Shown here: positions 7,384-16,148 of the stretch, one piece after another | Numbering within the stretch: the first letter of the stretch is position 1 | Layout: each line of letters starts with the position of its first letter | DNA from: Sciscionella marina DSM 45152 | Lineage (GTDB): Bacteria > Actinomycetota > Actinomycetes > Mycobacteriales > Pseudonocardiaceae | Reading direction: 5' to 3' | Assembly: GCF_000379465.1 (NCBI RefSeq) | Contig: NZ_KB905396.1 | Coordinates: 1-64,000, forward strand | Length of the DNA: 64,000 nt | Translations under genes and position numbers: made by a program | The notes under the pieces: model-generated | The model's input: only the letters and a program-made list of their open reading frames with translations | The model's database searches: none | What the model was told of the DNA's origin: nothing

Positions 7384-9971
7384 CGCCTGTCGGACGGGCC
7401 GAACAGACCGTTGGTCAGATCGGCCACCGATTCCCCGACTTCATCGAACAGGTTGCCCTCGGTGCTCCAGGAGCTCGCCCCGCGTTCCTGATCACCGCCA
7501 CCACCGCCGCCCATGCCGCCCATCATCGGCATACCTCCCATGGCACCGCCTTGATCGCCGGACTGTCCGGGCGGCGGCCCGGCCGGATGGCCGCCCGGAC
7601 CGCCCACACCGGGACCACCGGGTCCACCGGCCTGCTGCGCATGCGCGTCCCCGACACCGGCGCCATAGCCACCGTCCTGGTTCCCGTCCCCGGCCATGTT
7701 CGGATCGGCGCCGGACATCCCGCCCGGCTGCAGCGGCTGTTCGGCACCACCGCCCATGCCCGGAACCCCAGCACCGAAACCGCCGTCCATGGCGTTCGCG
7801 GTCGTGGTCTGGCCGGGAATCGGTTCGTGGCTCGCCGCGGCCGGCTGCTCGGCCCCACCGTCGGGCGCGGCGCCGCCGAGATCACCGGATGCGTGCTGAA
7901 TCCCCGGCGCGGCACCGGCGGAGGCGGCGGCCGGTTCGGCAGCGGGTGCATGTTCGGCAGCGGGTGCGTGCTCGGCAGCCGGGGAAGCATCCGCGCCGGG
8001 GCCGTTCGCCGCGGGCATCGCCGGTTCACCGGAGGATCCGGGCGCGGTGGCGGACTCGGCGTTCGGCGGCGGTCCCCCGGCCGGGCCAGCACCACCGCCC
8101 GGACTCGCGCCATCGGGCGAGCCTCCGCTGCCGGTCGAGTCTCCGTGCTGCCCCGTGGGATCCGTTCCCGTGCCATCGGTCGATTCGATGGTGTAGCTGG
8201 TCGGCTTGCCGGATCCGTCGTCCACGGTCACCTTGACCTGGTCGGAATCCGGCGATTTGTCGAGCGAGATGGTGGTCTTGCCGTCGTGGATCTCGGCATG
8301 CCCGGACTGATCGGCGTGCACCGGCTGGGCACCACCGGCTCCGTCGGCTCCACCTGTCCCCGGATCACCGCCTGTCCCCGGATCACCGCCTGTCCCCGGA
8401 TCGCCGCCCGCCGCCGGATCACCGCCCGGCGCCGAGCCCTTGCCGAAGTCCACGTCGTAGCTCTTCGGCTGCCCGGAACCGTCGTCCACGCTCAGCTTCA
8501 TGTGCCCCTTGCCGTCCGGGGTGGTCAGCTCCAGATCGCGCCCGCCGGGATCTTTGATCTTGACGGTCTCCGGCTTGTCCGCCTCGGCGCCCGGGTCCGG
8601 CGTCTGATCCCCCTGCCCGGGGTCCGCGGACGGGCTCGTCTGCCCCGCCTGGAAGTCCTCCGGTTTGGGCATCGCGGGCGTCGCGGGAGTGGACGCAGCG
8701 GCCTGGGGCGCCGGCGGCTGCCGGGGCGGTTGACTCGGACTACCGTCCCGGCCGCCACCGCTCGCGGTCGTGGTCGTGCCGGAATCGCCGCCACCGGTCT
8801 GCGGTGGTTTCTCGCTGGGCCCGCCGGTGTTCTTCGGGCCGCCGCCGTCCTCCTGGCCCTTGTGCTCGGCGGGCTGTTCCTTCGGCGGTTCCAGGGCGGC
8901 GTACGGATTGTCCTTGGCCCGCCCCAATTCGGTTTCCAGGGTGCTGAAGACTTCCCGCACCGCCTTGTTCGCGTTCTCCACCACGGTCTTCAGCCCGCTC
9001 GCGGCGGCATAGTAGGACGCGGCGAGCTCGTCCATCTCCCTGCTTCGCGCATCCGACCAGGTCGTGTCGGCGCCACCGTCACCGAGATCGCAGAACCCGG
9101 CCACCTCGCGCAGTGCCCTGGTCAGCCCGGCTCCGGGAGCGATCCCGGATTTGCCGCTGTACTGCGCGACCGAGCCGGTCAGTACCGCGACCTCCTGGAA
9201 CGAGGAGCCGTCCACCACATCGCCACCCGCGGTCAACGGCGATTCGGCGCGCTGCCAGCCTTTCGCGCCGATGAAGGCCCCGTCCACCTCGACCCCATTG
9301 CGCAGCGCCTGATCGAGCTGATCCAGCGCGGAACTCCAGTCACCGCGCTTGGTCCCCTGGTCCTCCCCCTCGCCGCCGAGGTGGTCGAACTTGCGCATGA
9401 ACTTGCCGCCGATTCCGCCGTCCCTGGCGAACGCGGCCACCTTGTCGATCGCTTTCTTCAGGCTGTCCGCGGCCGCCCCGAGCGCGGTACCGACGTGCTG
9501 CACCGAACCCGCGTAGTCCCGGGAGATGTTCGCGAATTCGTCGTATTTCTTCAGCGCCGCGCGAGAGGCCGCGCCATTCCATCCATGATCCAGATCCCCC
9601 GCCGCTTTCTTCATCAGGCCGTCGACCTGCCCGGTTCCCTGGCCGATCTTTTTCAGCCGATCGACCATTTTGCTCATGGCCCCGATATCCAGGCCCTTGA
9701 GTTTGTCGATCTCTTTCTTTTTGGTCTCGTCGAACATGCCGAAGCTTTTCCAGGTGCCACGCGACCCCGGATCGGCGCATTCGTGCACCCGCGAGGAACC
9801 CGTATTGTCGGCGCCGGACCATCTGTTGTAGAGGAATCCGAGGCGATCGGGCGCGAGCATGCGGGCGAGTTCGTACACCTCGTCCAGATACTTGTCGGAG
9901 AGATATTCCTCGGTCGCCGGAGCGGTCAACGGCTCCCGGACTGGTTCGCCGTAGCTCTCGTCACCGCTCAT
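7380..9971 (-). CDS. Large PPE/EspB-like putative type VII secretion substrate
   Basis: An 863-residue protein. Residues ~1-330 are helical, with WNGAAS as a WXG-type turn and a helical-hairpin layout like PPE/EspB N-domains. The rest is Gly/Pro/Ala-rich and disordered. It includes two imperfect repeats around VDDGSGQPKSY and VDDGSGKPTSY and tandem GGDPGT units. The tail GGMPMMGG...GGGGDQERG recurs in the protein at 23774-24898. I chose ATG 9971, 7 nt after GAGGG; a GTG one codon earlier is possible. Its start overlaps the WXG-like gene stop by 1 nt. Secretion by the adjacent ESX system is inferred from context. Confidence 0.75.
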   Translation of the reverse strand: MSGDESYGEPVREPLTAPATEEYLSDKYLDEVYELARMLAPDRLGFLYNRWSGADNTGSSRVHECADPGSRGTWKSFGMFDETKKKEIDKLKGLDIGAMSKMVDRLKKIGQGTGQVDGLMKKAAGDLDHGWNGAASRAALKKYDEFANISRDYAGSVQHVGTALGAAADSLKKAIDKVAAFARDGGIGGKFMRKFDHLGGEGEDQGTKRGDWSSALDQLDQALRNGVEVDGAFIGAKGWQRAESPLTAGGDVVDGSSFQEVAVLTGSVAQYSGKSGIAPGAGLTRALREVAGFCDLGDGGADTTWSDARSREMDELAASYYAAASGLKTVVENANKAVREVFSTLETELGRAKDNPYAALEPPKEQPAEHKGQEDGGGPKNTGGPSEKPPQTGGGDSGTTTTASGGGRDGSPSQPPRQPPAPQAAASTPATPAMPKPEDFQAGQTSPSADPGQGDQTPDPGAEADKPETVKIKDPGGRDLELTTPDGKGHMKLSVDDGSGQPKSYDVDFGKGSAPGGDPAAGGDPGTGGDPGTGGDPGTGGADGAGGAQPVHADQSGHAEIHDGKTTISLDKSPDSDQVKVTVDDGSGKPTSYTIESTDGTGTDPTGQHGDSTGSGGSPDGASPGGGAGPAGGPPPNAESATAPGSSGEPAMPAANGPGADASPAAEHAPAAEHAPAAEPAAASAGAAPGIQHASGDLGGAAPDGGAEQPAAASHEPIPGQTTTANAMDGGFGAGVPGMGGGAEQPLQPGGMSGADPNMAGDGNQDGGYGAGVGDAHAQQAGGPGGPGVGGPGGHPAGPPPGQSGDQGGAMGGMPMMGGMGGGGGGDQERGASSWSTEGNLFDEVGESVADLTNGLFGPSDRR

Positions 9972-10303
9972 CACTGATCCCTCTGCAGCTTGCTGAACTT
10001 CCAGTGCCCGCTTTCCTCGTTCAGCGACTGGGCGTTCGAGGTGTCGATCAGCGCCTGTTCCATCTGCTGCAGATACTGCTTCGCGGTGTCCGCTCCGCCG
10101 GCGAATCCGTTGACCTTCTCGAGCAGCTTCCGACCGGTACCCGATCCCTCGTCGGTCAGGCCGAAGTGCTTGGCCTGCAACTCGCCGGTCGCGTCACCGA
10201 AGTACGACTTCACCGTGGACATGGCGTTCCCGAGGTCGGACATGCGCTTGCCGGCCGCATCGACGACGGCCTTGTCGAACTGCAGCTTCTTGTCGAAGGT
10301 CAT
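9971..10303 (-). CDS. WXG100-like small helical protein
   Basis: A 110-residue all-helical protein (DKAVVDAAGKRMSDLGNAMS..., EKVNGFAGGADTAKQYLQQM) of ESX-substrate size. It has no clear W-x-G turn, and its only Trp is near the C-terminus (HWKF). The start at ATG 10303 follows a strong GAGGAGGGG ribosome site; the 16 residues upstream are rejected. It is the first gene of a three-gene operon with the PPE-like protein and the DEDFS protein. It may partner the PPE-like N-domain, as PE or Esx proteins do. That is inference. Confidence 0.68.
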   Translation of the reverse strand: MTFDKKLQFDKAVVDAAGKRMSDLGNAMSTVKSYFGDATGELQAKHFGLTDEGSGTGRKLLEKVNGFAGGADTAKQYLQQMEQALIDTSNAQSLNEESGHWKFSKLQRDQ

Positions 10304-10411
10304 CGCCCCTCCTCGCGATCGTCCACCGCGATCCGACGCATCCGGTATCAAGCCAGTTCCAGCGTGATGATGTCACACCGGATGGGCGTCGTGGGCCAGT
10401 TCGGCCGCGGT

Positions 10412-11746
10412 TCAGCTGGCCGAGCCGACGACCTCGGCGAGGCGGCGGGCGTTGGCCTCGGCGAGCTCCTCGGAGGGCGCCTCGACCATGACCCGGACGA
10501 GCTGCTCGGTCCCGGATGGCCGCAGCAGTACCCGGCCGGTCTCCCCGAGCTCGGTTTCGACGGCCTTGACCTCGGCGAGCACCCCGGCGTGGGTGGCCAC
10601 CGCCGCCTTGTCCCCGACCCGCACGTTCAGCAGCACCTGGGGCAGCCTGCGCATGACCCCGGCCAGCTCGGCGAGCGGCCGCCCGGTCTGCGCGACCCGC
10701 GCCATCAGGCGCAGCGCGGTCAGCAGCCCGTCCCCGGTGGTGGCGTACTCGGGCAGCACGATGTGACCGGACTGTTCGCCGCCGAGGGCCAGACCGGCCT
10801 CGCGGAGCGCGGTGAGCACGTAGCGGTCACCGACCTTGGTGCGGGTGACCTGGATTCCGGCGTTCTCCATGGCGAGGAACAGGCCGAGGTTGCTCATCAC
10901 GGTGGCGACGAGGGTGTCCTCGGTGAGTTCGCCGCTCTCGTGCATGGCCAGGGCGAGTACGGCCATGATCTGGTCGCCGTCGATCTCGGCACCACCGGCG
11001 TCGATGGCCAGGCAGCGGTCCGCGTCCCCGTCGTGCGCGATCCCCAGATCGGCCTGGTTGGCGAGCACGTGTTCGCGCAGCGATCCGAGGTGCGTCGACC
11101 CGCAGTCCTCGTTGATGTTGATGCCGTCCGGCTCCGCGTGCACCGCGATGACCTCGGCACCCGCGCGGCGGTAGGCCTCGGGAGCCACGGTGGCCGCTGC
11201 CCCGTTGGCGCAGTCCACGACGACGCGCAGCCCGTCGAGCCGGACCGGGGTGGCGGCGAGCAGGTGATCGATGTAGCGGGTGGCCGCGTCCCCGGCTTCG
11301 GTGACCCTGCCGATCTCCCGGCCGGTCGGGCGCGCACCCGGTTCGCCGATGCGGCGCTCGATCTCGTCCTCGACCTCGTCGGGGAGCTTGTGCCCACCGG
11401 CGGCGAAGATCTTGATCCCGTTGTCCGGCATCGGATTGTGCGAGGCGGAGATCATCACGCCGAGATCCGCGCCGAGCTCACCGACCAGGTAAGCCACGGC
11501 GGGCGTGGGAAGGACACCGAGGCACAGCACGTCGGCGCCCGCACTCGTGAGGCCCGCGACGACCGCGGCCTGCAGCATCTCGCCGCTCGCGCGCGGGTCC
11601 CGCCCGACAACAGCGCGCGGGTGCCCACCGTCCAACTTCTCGGCGAGCACCCGCGTAGCCGTTGCTGCGAGGCCGAGTGCCAGTTCTGGAGTGAGATCGT
11701 CGCCCGCGAGACCGCGCACGCCGTCCGTACCGAACAGTCGACCCAT
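10412..11746 (-). CDS. glmM: Phosphoglucosamine mutase
   Basis: Isomerises glucosamine-6-phosphate to glucosamine-1-phosphate for UDP-GlcNAc synthesis. The 444-residue protein begins [12 protein letters not shown] and carries the phosphoserine loop ISASHNP with Ser102. The metal loop is DGDADR, the sugar-binding loop GGEQSGH and the phosphate site [10 protein letters not shown]. It lies just downstream of rpsI on the same strand (11-nt gap), the usual actinobacterial rplM-rpsI-glmM order. Confidence 0.97.
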   Translation of the reverse strand: MGRLFGTDGVRGLAGDDLTPELALGLAATATRVLAEKLDGGHPRAVVGRDPRASGEMLQAAVVAGLTSAGADVLCLGVLPTPAVAYLVGELGADLGVMISASHNPMPDNGIKIFAAGGHKLPDEVEDEIERRIGEPGARPTGREIGRVTEAGDAATRYIDHLLAATPVRLDGLRVVVDCANGAAATVAPEAYRRAGAEVIAVHAEPDGININEDCGSTHLGSLREHVLANQADLGIAHDGDADRCLAIDAGGAEIDGDQIMAVLALAMHESGELTEDTLVATVMSNLGLFLAMENAGIQVTRTKVGDRYVLTALREAGLALGGEQSGHIVLPEYATTGDGLLTALRLMARVAQTGRPLAELAGVMRRLPQVLLNVRVGDKAAVATHAGVLAEVKAVETELGETGRVLLRPSGTEQLVRVMVEAPSEELAEANARRLAEVVGSAS

Positions 11747-11757
11747 GGGGTCCCTCG

Positions 11758-12300
11758 TCAGCGCTTGGAGTACTGCGGCGCCTTACGGGACTTCTTGAGA
11801 CCGTACTTCTTGCGCTCCTTCACCCGCGGGTCGCGAGTGAGGAAGCCGGCCTTCTTCAGCGAGGGACGGTCGTCCGGGTCGGCCTCGGTGAGCGCGCGCG
11901 AGATCGCGAGGCGCAGCGCACCGGCCTGGCCGGAGGGGCCGCCGCCGGAGAGGGTCGCGAAAACGTCGAACTGCTCGCGCCGGTCGGTGGTGACCAGCGG
12001 CTCCCGGATGAGCTGCTGGTGCAGCTTGTTCGGGAAGTAGGACTCGAGCGGCTTGCCATTGAGCGTGAACTTGCCGCTGCCGGGCACCATGCGCACCCGG
12101 GCGATGGCGCGCTTGCGGCGGCCCACGGTCTGCGGGGTCGGGTTCACCGGCCCGGGGGCCGGCACGGCGACGTCCTCGGCACCGATCGGAGCGGAGAGCT
12201 CCTCGGCGACGAACTCGTCCGCCACGTATTCTTCTTCGACCACTTCGCCGGTCACGTCAGTCTCGGGCGTCGTCACTACTGATTCCTCAGGGTTGGTCAT
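11758..12300 (-). CDS. rpsI: 30S ribosomal protein S9
   Basis: A 180-residue S9. The conserved core begins at [13 protein letters not shown] and ends in the basic tail [17 protein letters not shown], whose C-terminal arginine reaches the P-site tRNA. An acidic N-terminal extension of about 60 residues ([13 protein letters not shown]) is typical of actinobacterial S9. It is cotranscribed with rplM, 4 nt away. Confidence 0.97.
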   Translation of the reverse strand: MTNPEESVVTTPETDVTGEVVEEEYVADEFVAEELSAPIGAEDVAVPAPGPVNPTPQTVGRRKRAIARVRMVPGSGKFTLNGKPLESYFPNKLHQQLIREPLVTTDRREQFDVFATLSGGGPSGQAGALRLAISRALTEADPDDRPSLKKAGFLTRDPRVKERKKYGLKKSRKAPQYSKR

Positions 12301-12304
12301 GGTG

Positions 12305-12748
12305 CTACTTGGCCGCCTTTCGCACCTCGAACGGCTGCGGCTGCTGCGCGCTGTGCGGGTGCTCCGGACCCGCGTACACCTTCAGCTTGCCGGCCATCGC
12401 GCGGCCGAGCTTGTTTTTCGGCAGCATGCCCTTGATGGTCTTCTCGACGAGCCGCTCCGGGAACTTGTCGATCATCTCACCGAAGGAGCGCTTGCTCAGA
12501 CCACCTGGGTAGCCGGAGTGCCGGTAGACGAACGCGTCCTGGCGCTTGTTGCCGGACAGCGCGATCTTCTCGGCGTTCACGACGATGACGAAATCACCGG
12601 TGTCCATGTGCGGCGCGTAGGTCGGCTTGTGCTTGCCGCGCAACAGCGTGGCCGCCTGAGTGGCCAGCCTGCCGAGCACGACGTCCTCGGCGTCGATCAC
12701 GTGCCAGGCGCGGGTGATGTCGCCAGGCTTCGGGCTGTACGTGCGCAC
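12305..12748 (-). CDS. rplM: 50S ribosomal protein L13
   Basis: A 147-residue L13 starting from GTG ([11 protein letters not shown]), with family motifs [22 protein letters not shown] and [10 protein letters not shown]. It leads the rplM-rpsI-glmM transcription unit. A 228-nt gap separates it from the WXG100 genes and must hold its promoter. No confident -10/-35 was assigned. Confidence 0.97.
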   Translation of the reverse strand: MRTYSPKPGDITRAWHVIDAEDVVLGRLATQAATLLRGKHKPTYAPHMDTGDFVIVVNAEKIALSGNKRQDAFVYRHSGYPGGLSKRSFGEMIDKFPERLVEKTIKGMLPKNKLGRAMAGKLKVYAGPEHPHSAQQPQPFEVRKAAK

Positions 12749-12932
12749 GGAACTACCTCGTCATCGATTTGCGGTGAGTCTTTGGGTATCGCAGTCCCGC
12801 CCCGCGGGCCACATGCGATGGCCGCCCGGCGTGTCAGGTACCGGGCAACAGCATTAGAAGATACCGTGTCGGTCTCGGGAGGGTTGACACGGGGGTCGGT
12901 TAAGGACGCCGAGCGCGCCCGAGAGACACACG

Positions 12933-12964
12933 GAAGGCCCCGGGCAAGCAGCCACGGGGCCTTC
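12933..12964 (-). terminator. Stem-loop terminator after the WXG100 genes
   Basis: A perfect 10-bp stem, GAAGGCCCCG with CGGGGCCTTC, and a 12-nt loop. It starts 12 nt beyond the WXG100 stop codon at 12977. There is no long T-run, so it is a GC-rich actinobacterial-type terminator separating the WXG100 pair from rplM. Confidence 0.7.
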
Positions 12965-12976
12965 AGCGGTGCAACG

Positions 12977-13273
12977 TCACTGGGCGAAACGCTTCTGGTT
13001 CGCACCCTCGGTCGCCACGTAGTTCTCGTGCACGGCGTCGACCGTCTTGGCGATCTGCTCGAGCGTGCGCTCGAGGTCGTTCGCGGCGGTCATCCACTTG
13101 TTCTTGGCGTTCTGGAAGTCGCCTCCGGCGCCACCCTCCCAGAGCGTCTCCAACTCTTCGATCTTCTTGCGCAGCTGGCCGATGTGGTCGGCGATCTGGC
13201 CGGACTGGGACTTGAGGTTCTGGCCGGTCGACCCCAGTTCCTCGAAATTGACTTGAATGTTGTCCATACCCAT
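12977..13273 (-). CDS. WXG100 family type VII secretion protein
   Basis: A 98-residue helical hairpin with the W-x-G turn as WEG (ETLWEGGAGGDFQ) and a downstream YVATE, resembling the Y-x-x-x-D/E secretion signal. Members form secreted heterodimers recognised by EccC. It starts at ATG 13273 with AGGGAG upstream; a second ATG two codons later is possible. Together with the next WXG100 gene it occupies the esxT/esxU position of ESX-4, between the type VII-associated gene and rplM. Confidence 0.92.
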   Translation of the reverse strand: MGMDNIQVNFEELGSTGQNLKSQSGQIADHIGQLRKKIEELETLWEGGAGGDFQNAKNKWMTAANDLERTLEQIAKTVDAVHENYVATEGANQKRFAQ

Positions 13274-13324
13274 AACTAACCGCTCCCTAGAGTTCTCTTA
13301 GCTCGTCGAAAGGTGCTCGACTGG

Positions 13325-13642
13325 TCACCCGTTGTTGAGAGCCTGCGACAGCTTCGACAGCTGCTGCTTCGACTCTTCTTCCTGCTGCTCGTACGCGGCC
13401 GCGGAGCCACTGACCTGCGTGGCGATCTCGTTGAGCGAGTCGTTGAGGGTCTTGGCGTCCTGCAGGTACCGATTCATCAGTTCCTGGAACGCGCCGGAGG
13501 CGACACCCTTCCAGCTCTCCACGATGCTCTCGATGGTGCGACCAACGGAGGAGATGGTCGTCTGCAGCTCCTTGTTGGTGTTCTCCATGTCTTTCGACGC
13601 CTGGCGCAGCTGCGGAGCACCTGTCTTCATATGTCCGGCCAT
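13325..13642 (-). CDS. WXG100 family type VII secretion protein (partner)
   Basis: A 105-residue WXG100 protein with the turn WKG (VESWKGVASGAFQ) and a charged C-terminus (AAAYEQQEEES). It probably forms a heterodimer with the product of 12977-13273, 51 nt downstream. I chose ATG 13642 (MAGHMKTG) with GAAGGGGG upstream. A longer in-frame reading to 13789 adds a polar, Ser/Arg-rich N-terminus unlike the family. Confidence 0.92.
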   Translation of the reverse strand: MAGHMKTGAPQLRQASKDMENTNKELQTTISSVGRTIESIVESWKGVASGAFQELMNRYLQDAKTLNDSLNEIATQVSGSAAAYEQQEEESKQQLSKLSQALNNG

Positions 13643-13952
13643 GAGGGTGCTACCCCCTTCTTGTGTCGTGGGTTTTCCGTCCCGATCGTACGGTATTCGG
13701 TTCGTACGCTCCTGCGACGACGACTTTGCCATGCCGGTTCCACCTTGTCCCAGCTTTCCCCGAAGTAGTTGCAATTGCGAATCACGCAACCGGGAACCGA
13801 TTCTCCGGAATGCCGAACCCCCAGGTCAGAGCGCTACTGCTGGTATCGGCGCGATAGGTTGATCTTCACGCGCTCAGGTGAACACGGTGGATAACCACCA
13901 CCCGCGAATGCCCGGTGAAATACCCATGCACGGAATTCGGAATCCGTTCACT
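13643..13952. other. Intergenic region upstream of the WXG100 pair
   Basis: This 310-nt gap holds no convincing gene. On the minus strand TTGCGT (13785-13790) and TACTTC (13763-13768), spaced by 16 bp, form a possible promoter for the WXG100 pair. A small stem GGTGG-ATAA-CCACC at 13886-13899 may end the upstream transcript. Both are weak predictions. Confidence 0.35.
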
Positions 13953-14303
13953 TCAGGACATCAAGCGGCCCTGGGAGAAATCCTCGTCGTCATAACCGAG
14001 CGGTTCCCGCGTTCGCCCGGTTGCGCCCTGTGCACGATTCTCGTCCTCGCCGGGCTCGGTTTCCCCGCCGTTTTCGGGCACCGGCAACCCGGCCCCGATG
14101 CGGAAATCCCGCGCCTGTTCGCACAGCGCGGCGTCCCCGTCCGCCCGTTTCCCGTCCTGCACGGCGGCTTCCTCGCGGGCCAGTTGCCCGGCGCGGAAGG
14201 CCTCGCTGCGTTCGGCCGCGTCGCTCGAAGCCTTGCGGGCACGGTTCAGCGCGGCGTCCACCTCGTCGGTGAACGCGCGAACGGCCTCGGTGAATCCGCT
14301 CAT
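13953..14303 (-). CDS. ESX-associated small protein with YDDEDFS tail
   Basis: A 116-residue protein of unknown function. An N-terminal amphipathic helix (MSGFTEAVRAFTDEVDAAL) and an Arg/Glu-rich helix are followed by a Gly/Glu linker and the tail YDDEDFSQGRLMS. The tail matches EDDDEDFSNRSWL of the 6985-7383 product. Its ATG overlaps the stop of the Hsp70-like gene (ATGA), so it is translationally coupled to the eccC operon. It may be an ESX accessory or chaperone; this is inferred. Confidence 0.72.
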   Translation of the reverse strand: MSGFTEAVRAFTDEVDAALNRARKASSDAAERSEAFRAGQLAREEAAVQDGKRADGDAALCEQARDFRIGAGLPVPENGGETEPGEDENRAQGATGRTREPLGYDDEDFSQGRLMS

Positions 14304-16144
14304 CCCTGATTCCTGATCCGCATGCTCCGCACGATCCGCTCGCAGGACGGGCGCATGTTCTGCGCCTGCGCTTCGCTGTACTGGCAACCGATGGACAGCT
14401 GCACCTCGCCGTCCACGAGCACGTACCAGTCCACGTTCGCCCGCACGGACCCTTCGGCGGACTGTCCCCGATAGTAGGCGACATCCCGGTCCGCGTACTT
14501 GATGCTCGGCCGGAAACCGGTGAATCCGGCCGCGCGCACCTTGGGTTCGAGATCCGCGAGGAATCCCTGGCGCGCCTGGGCGTTGTTCACCGGTTTGCGC
14601 AACCGGGTCTCCTCCACGTAGACCCGCGCTTCCGGGGAGGCGTCGCCGCCGGGGGAAACGGTGATCCCGCGCCTGGGCGGATTGCCGCCGCTCTGCTGCC
14701 ACCCGGCGGGCAGAGTGAACGCGTAGTCGTAGGCGGCGAGTGGTGTCCCGTTGTCGGCCTTCGGTGGCTCGGGCGTCGAACCGCCGAACCCGAACACCAG
14801 GCCGAGCACCACGGCGGCGGCCAGGACCACCACGGCCCCGGCGATCCACAGCGCCCGCTTGCGCTTGGCCGGCGCCTCGGCCGGTACCTGCTGGAACGGT
14901 GGTGGTGGCGATGCAGCACGGGGCGGCGCCGGTTGCGGGGCGGGCACCGGCTGGGGCACGACCGGCCGCGGTCCGGCGGCGTACGGCGGGGGCACCGGCT
15001 GGGACTGCGGTGCGGACTGTGGCCCGCGCGCGGGCCCGGTGCTGTATCCATCGGTGTGTTCCGGATCCACGAGCACCGCGCGCAGCGCGCCGCGGGCGAC
15101 CACGGTCTCCGGCTGATCCAGGGTCACCGGGATGACCCCGAGCCGTTCGTGCACCAGCCGGGCCACGTGCGGGATCCGGCTCGAACCGCCGACCAGGAAC
15201 ACCCCGCCGAGCTGTTCGCGCGGCACCTGCGAATCGGTGAGCGCGGCCGCGGCGAGTTCCACCGTGCGCCGCAGCGGCTCCCCGATCAGCCGCTCCAGGT
15301 CGGCGCGGGTGACATGGGCGTCGTTGAACGGGTCCGGCAGCGGGACATCCGTGTACGGGTGCCGGGACAGGGTTTCCTTGGAACTGCGCACATCGGCGCG
15401 CAGCACCCGCCTGCGACGACGGTCGGCGAGCTCGCGGCCGGTCATCAGCCGCTGCCAATCCTCGGCGTACCGCGAATCGAGCAGCGAACCGACGTGTTCG
15501 AGCAGCAACTGGTCGATATCCGAACCGCCGAAGTTCGGATCGCCCTTGGTGGCGAGCACTTCGAAGCCGCCGACCGAACCGGGCGCTCCGCGGCTCTTGC
15601 GCACCACGCTCACGTCCACGGTGCCGCCACCGAGATCGAGCACCGCGAGCGCCTTACCGTCCGGCATGGTGTGGTTCGCGGCGTGGAAGACCGCGGCCGC
15701 GACCGGTTCCGGGACCAGCACCACCCGGTGCCCGAGCCCGGCGCCCGCCTGGCGCAGCGTGCGGGTGCGGATCACGCCCCAGTCCGCGGGATGGGTCAGC
15801 ACCAGCAGGTCCACGCCCCGGTTCCCGGCGATCCGGCGCGCCTCACCGACCGCGCGGCGCAGCACCGCGCGCACCACGTCCTGCACCGCGAGCACCGCGT
15901 CCCCGAGTAGCAGCTCGCCCTCGTCGATGCGCCGCTTGGGATGCGGTTCGTAGCGCGCGGGATCGATCGCGGCCTGGCGCTCGGCCTCCTGCCCGACGAA
16001 CAGGGTGCCGTCCGCCGCCGCGAACACCGCCGAGGAGATCAGCGGCTGTCCGTCGACATTGGCGACCTGTGGCTCCCTGCCATCGACGGACACGGCGACA
16101 CAGGTGCTCGAGGTGCCGAAGTCGACGGCGACGTTTACCGCCAT
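14300..16144 (-). CDS. Hsp70-like ATPase fused to a type VII secretion-associated domain
   Basis: A 614-residue membrane protein. Residues 1-360 are an actin/Hsp70-type ATPase with VDFGTSST (7-14), LDLGGGTVD (169-177) and LVGGSSRIP (317-325). A Pro-rich linker follows (~370-425), then KRKR and one TM helix (~431-453). The last ~145 residues (LPAGWQQSGG onward, two Cys) resemble the Rv3446c/TIGR03931 type VII-associated domain. It lacks the DnaK peptide-binding domain. ATP-driven conformational coupling across the membrane to the ESX complex is a reasonable inference. It lies 4 nt downstream of eccC. Confidence 0.85.
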   Translation of the reverse strand: MAVNVAVDFGTSSTCVAVSVDGREPQVANVDGQPLISSAVFAAADGTLFVGQEAERQAAIDPARYEPHPKRRIDEGELLLGDAVLAVQDVVRAVLRRAVGEARRIAGNRGVDLLVLTHPADWGVIRTRTLRQAGAGLGHRVVLVPEPVAAAVFHAANHTMPDGKALAVLDLGGGTVDVSVVRKSRGAPGSVGGFEVLATKGDPNFGGSDIDQLLLEHVGSLLDSRYAEDWQRLMTGRELADRRRRRVLRADVRSSKETLSRHPYTDVPLPDPFNDAHVTRADLERLIGEPLRRTVELAAAALTDSQVPREQLGGVFLVGGSSRIPHVARLVHERLGVIPVTLDQPETVVARGALRAVLVDPEHTDGYSTGPARGPQSAPQSQPVPPPYAAGPRPVVPQPVPAPQPAPPRAASPPPPFQQVPAEAPAKRKRALWIAGAVVVLAAAVVLGLVFGFGGSTPEPPKADNGTPLAAYDYAFTLPAGWQQSGGNPPRRGITVSPGGDASPEARVYVEETRLRKPVNNAQARQGFLADLEPKVRAAGFTGFRPSIKYADRDVAYYRGQSAEGSVRANVDWYVLVDGEVQLSIGCQYSEAQAQNMRPSCERIVRSMRIRNQG

Positions 16145-16148
16145 CCGA

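Noticed and set aside
13953-15458. 501-codon minus-strand frame overlapping the Hsp70-like gene
   Set aside because: Only its last 116 codons are real (start at 14303); the upstream part is an out-of-frame reading of the Hsp70-like protein.
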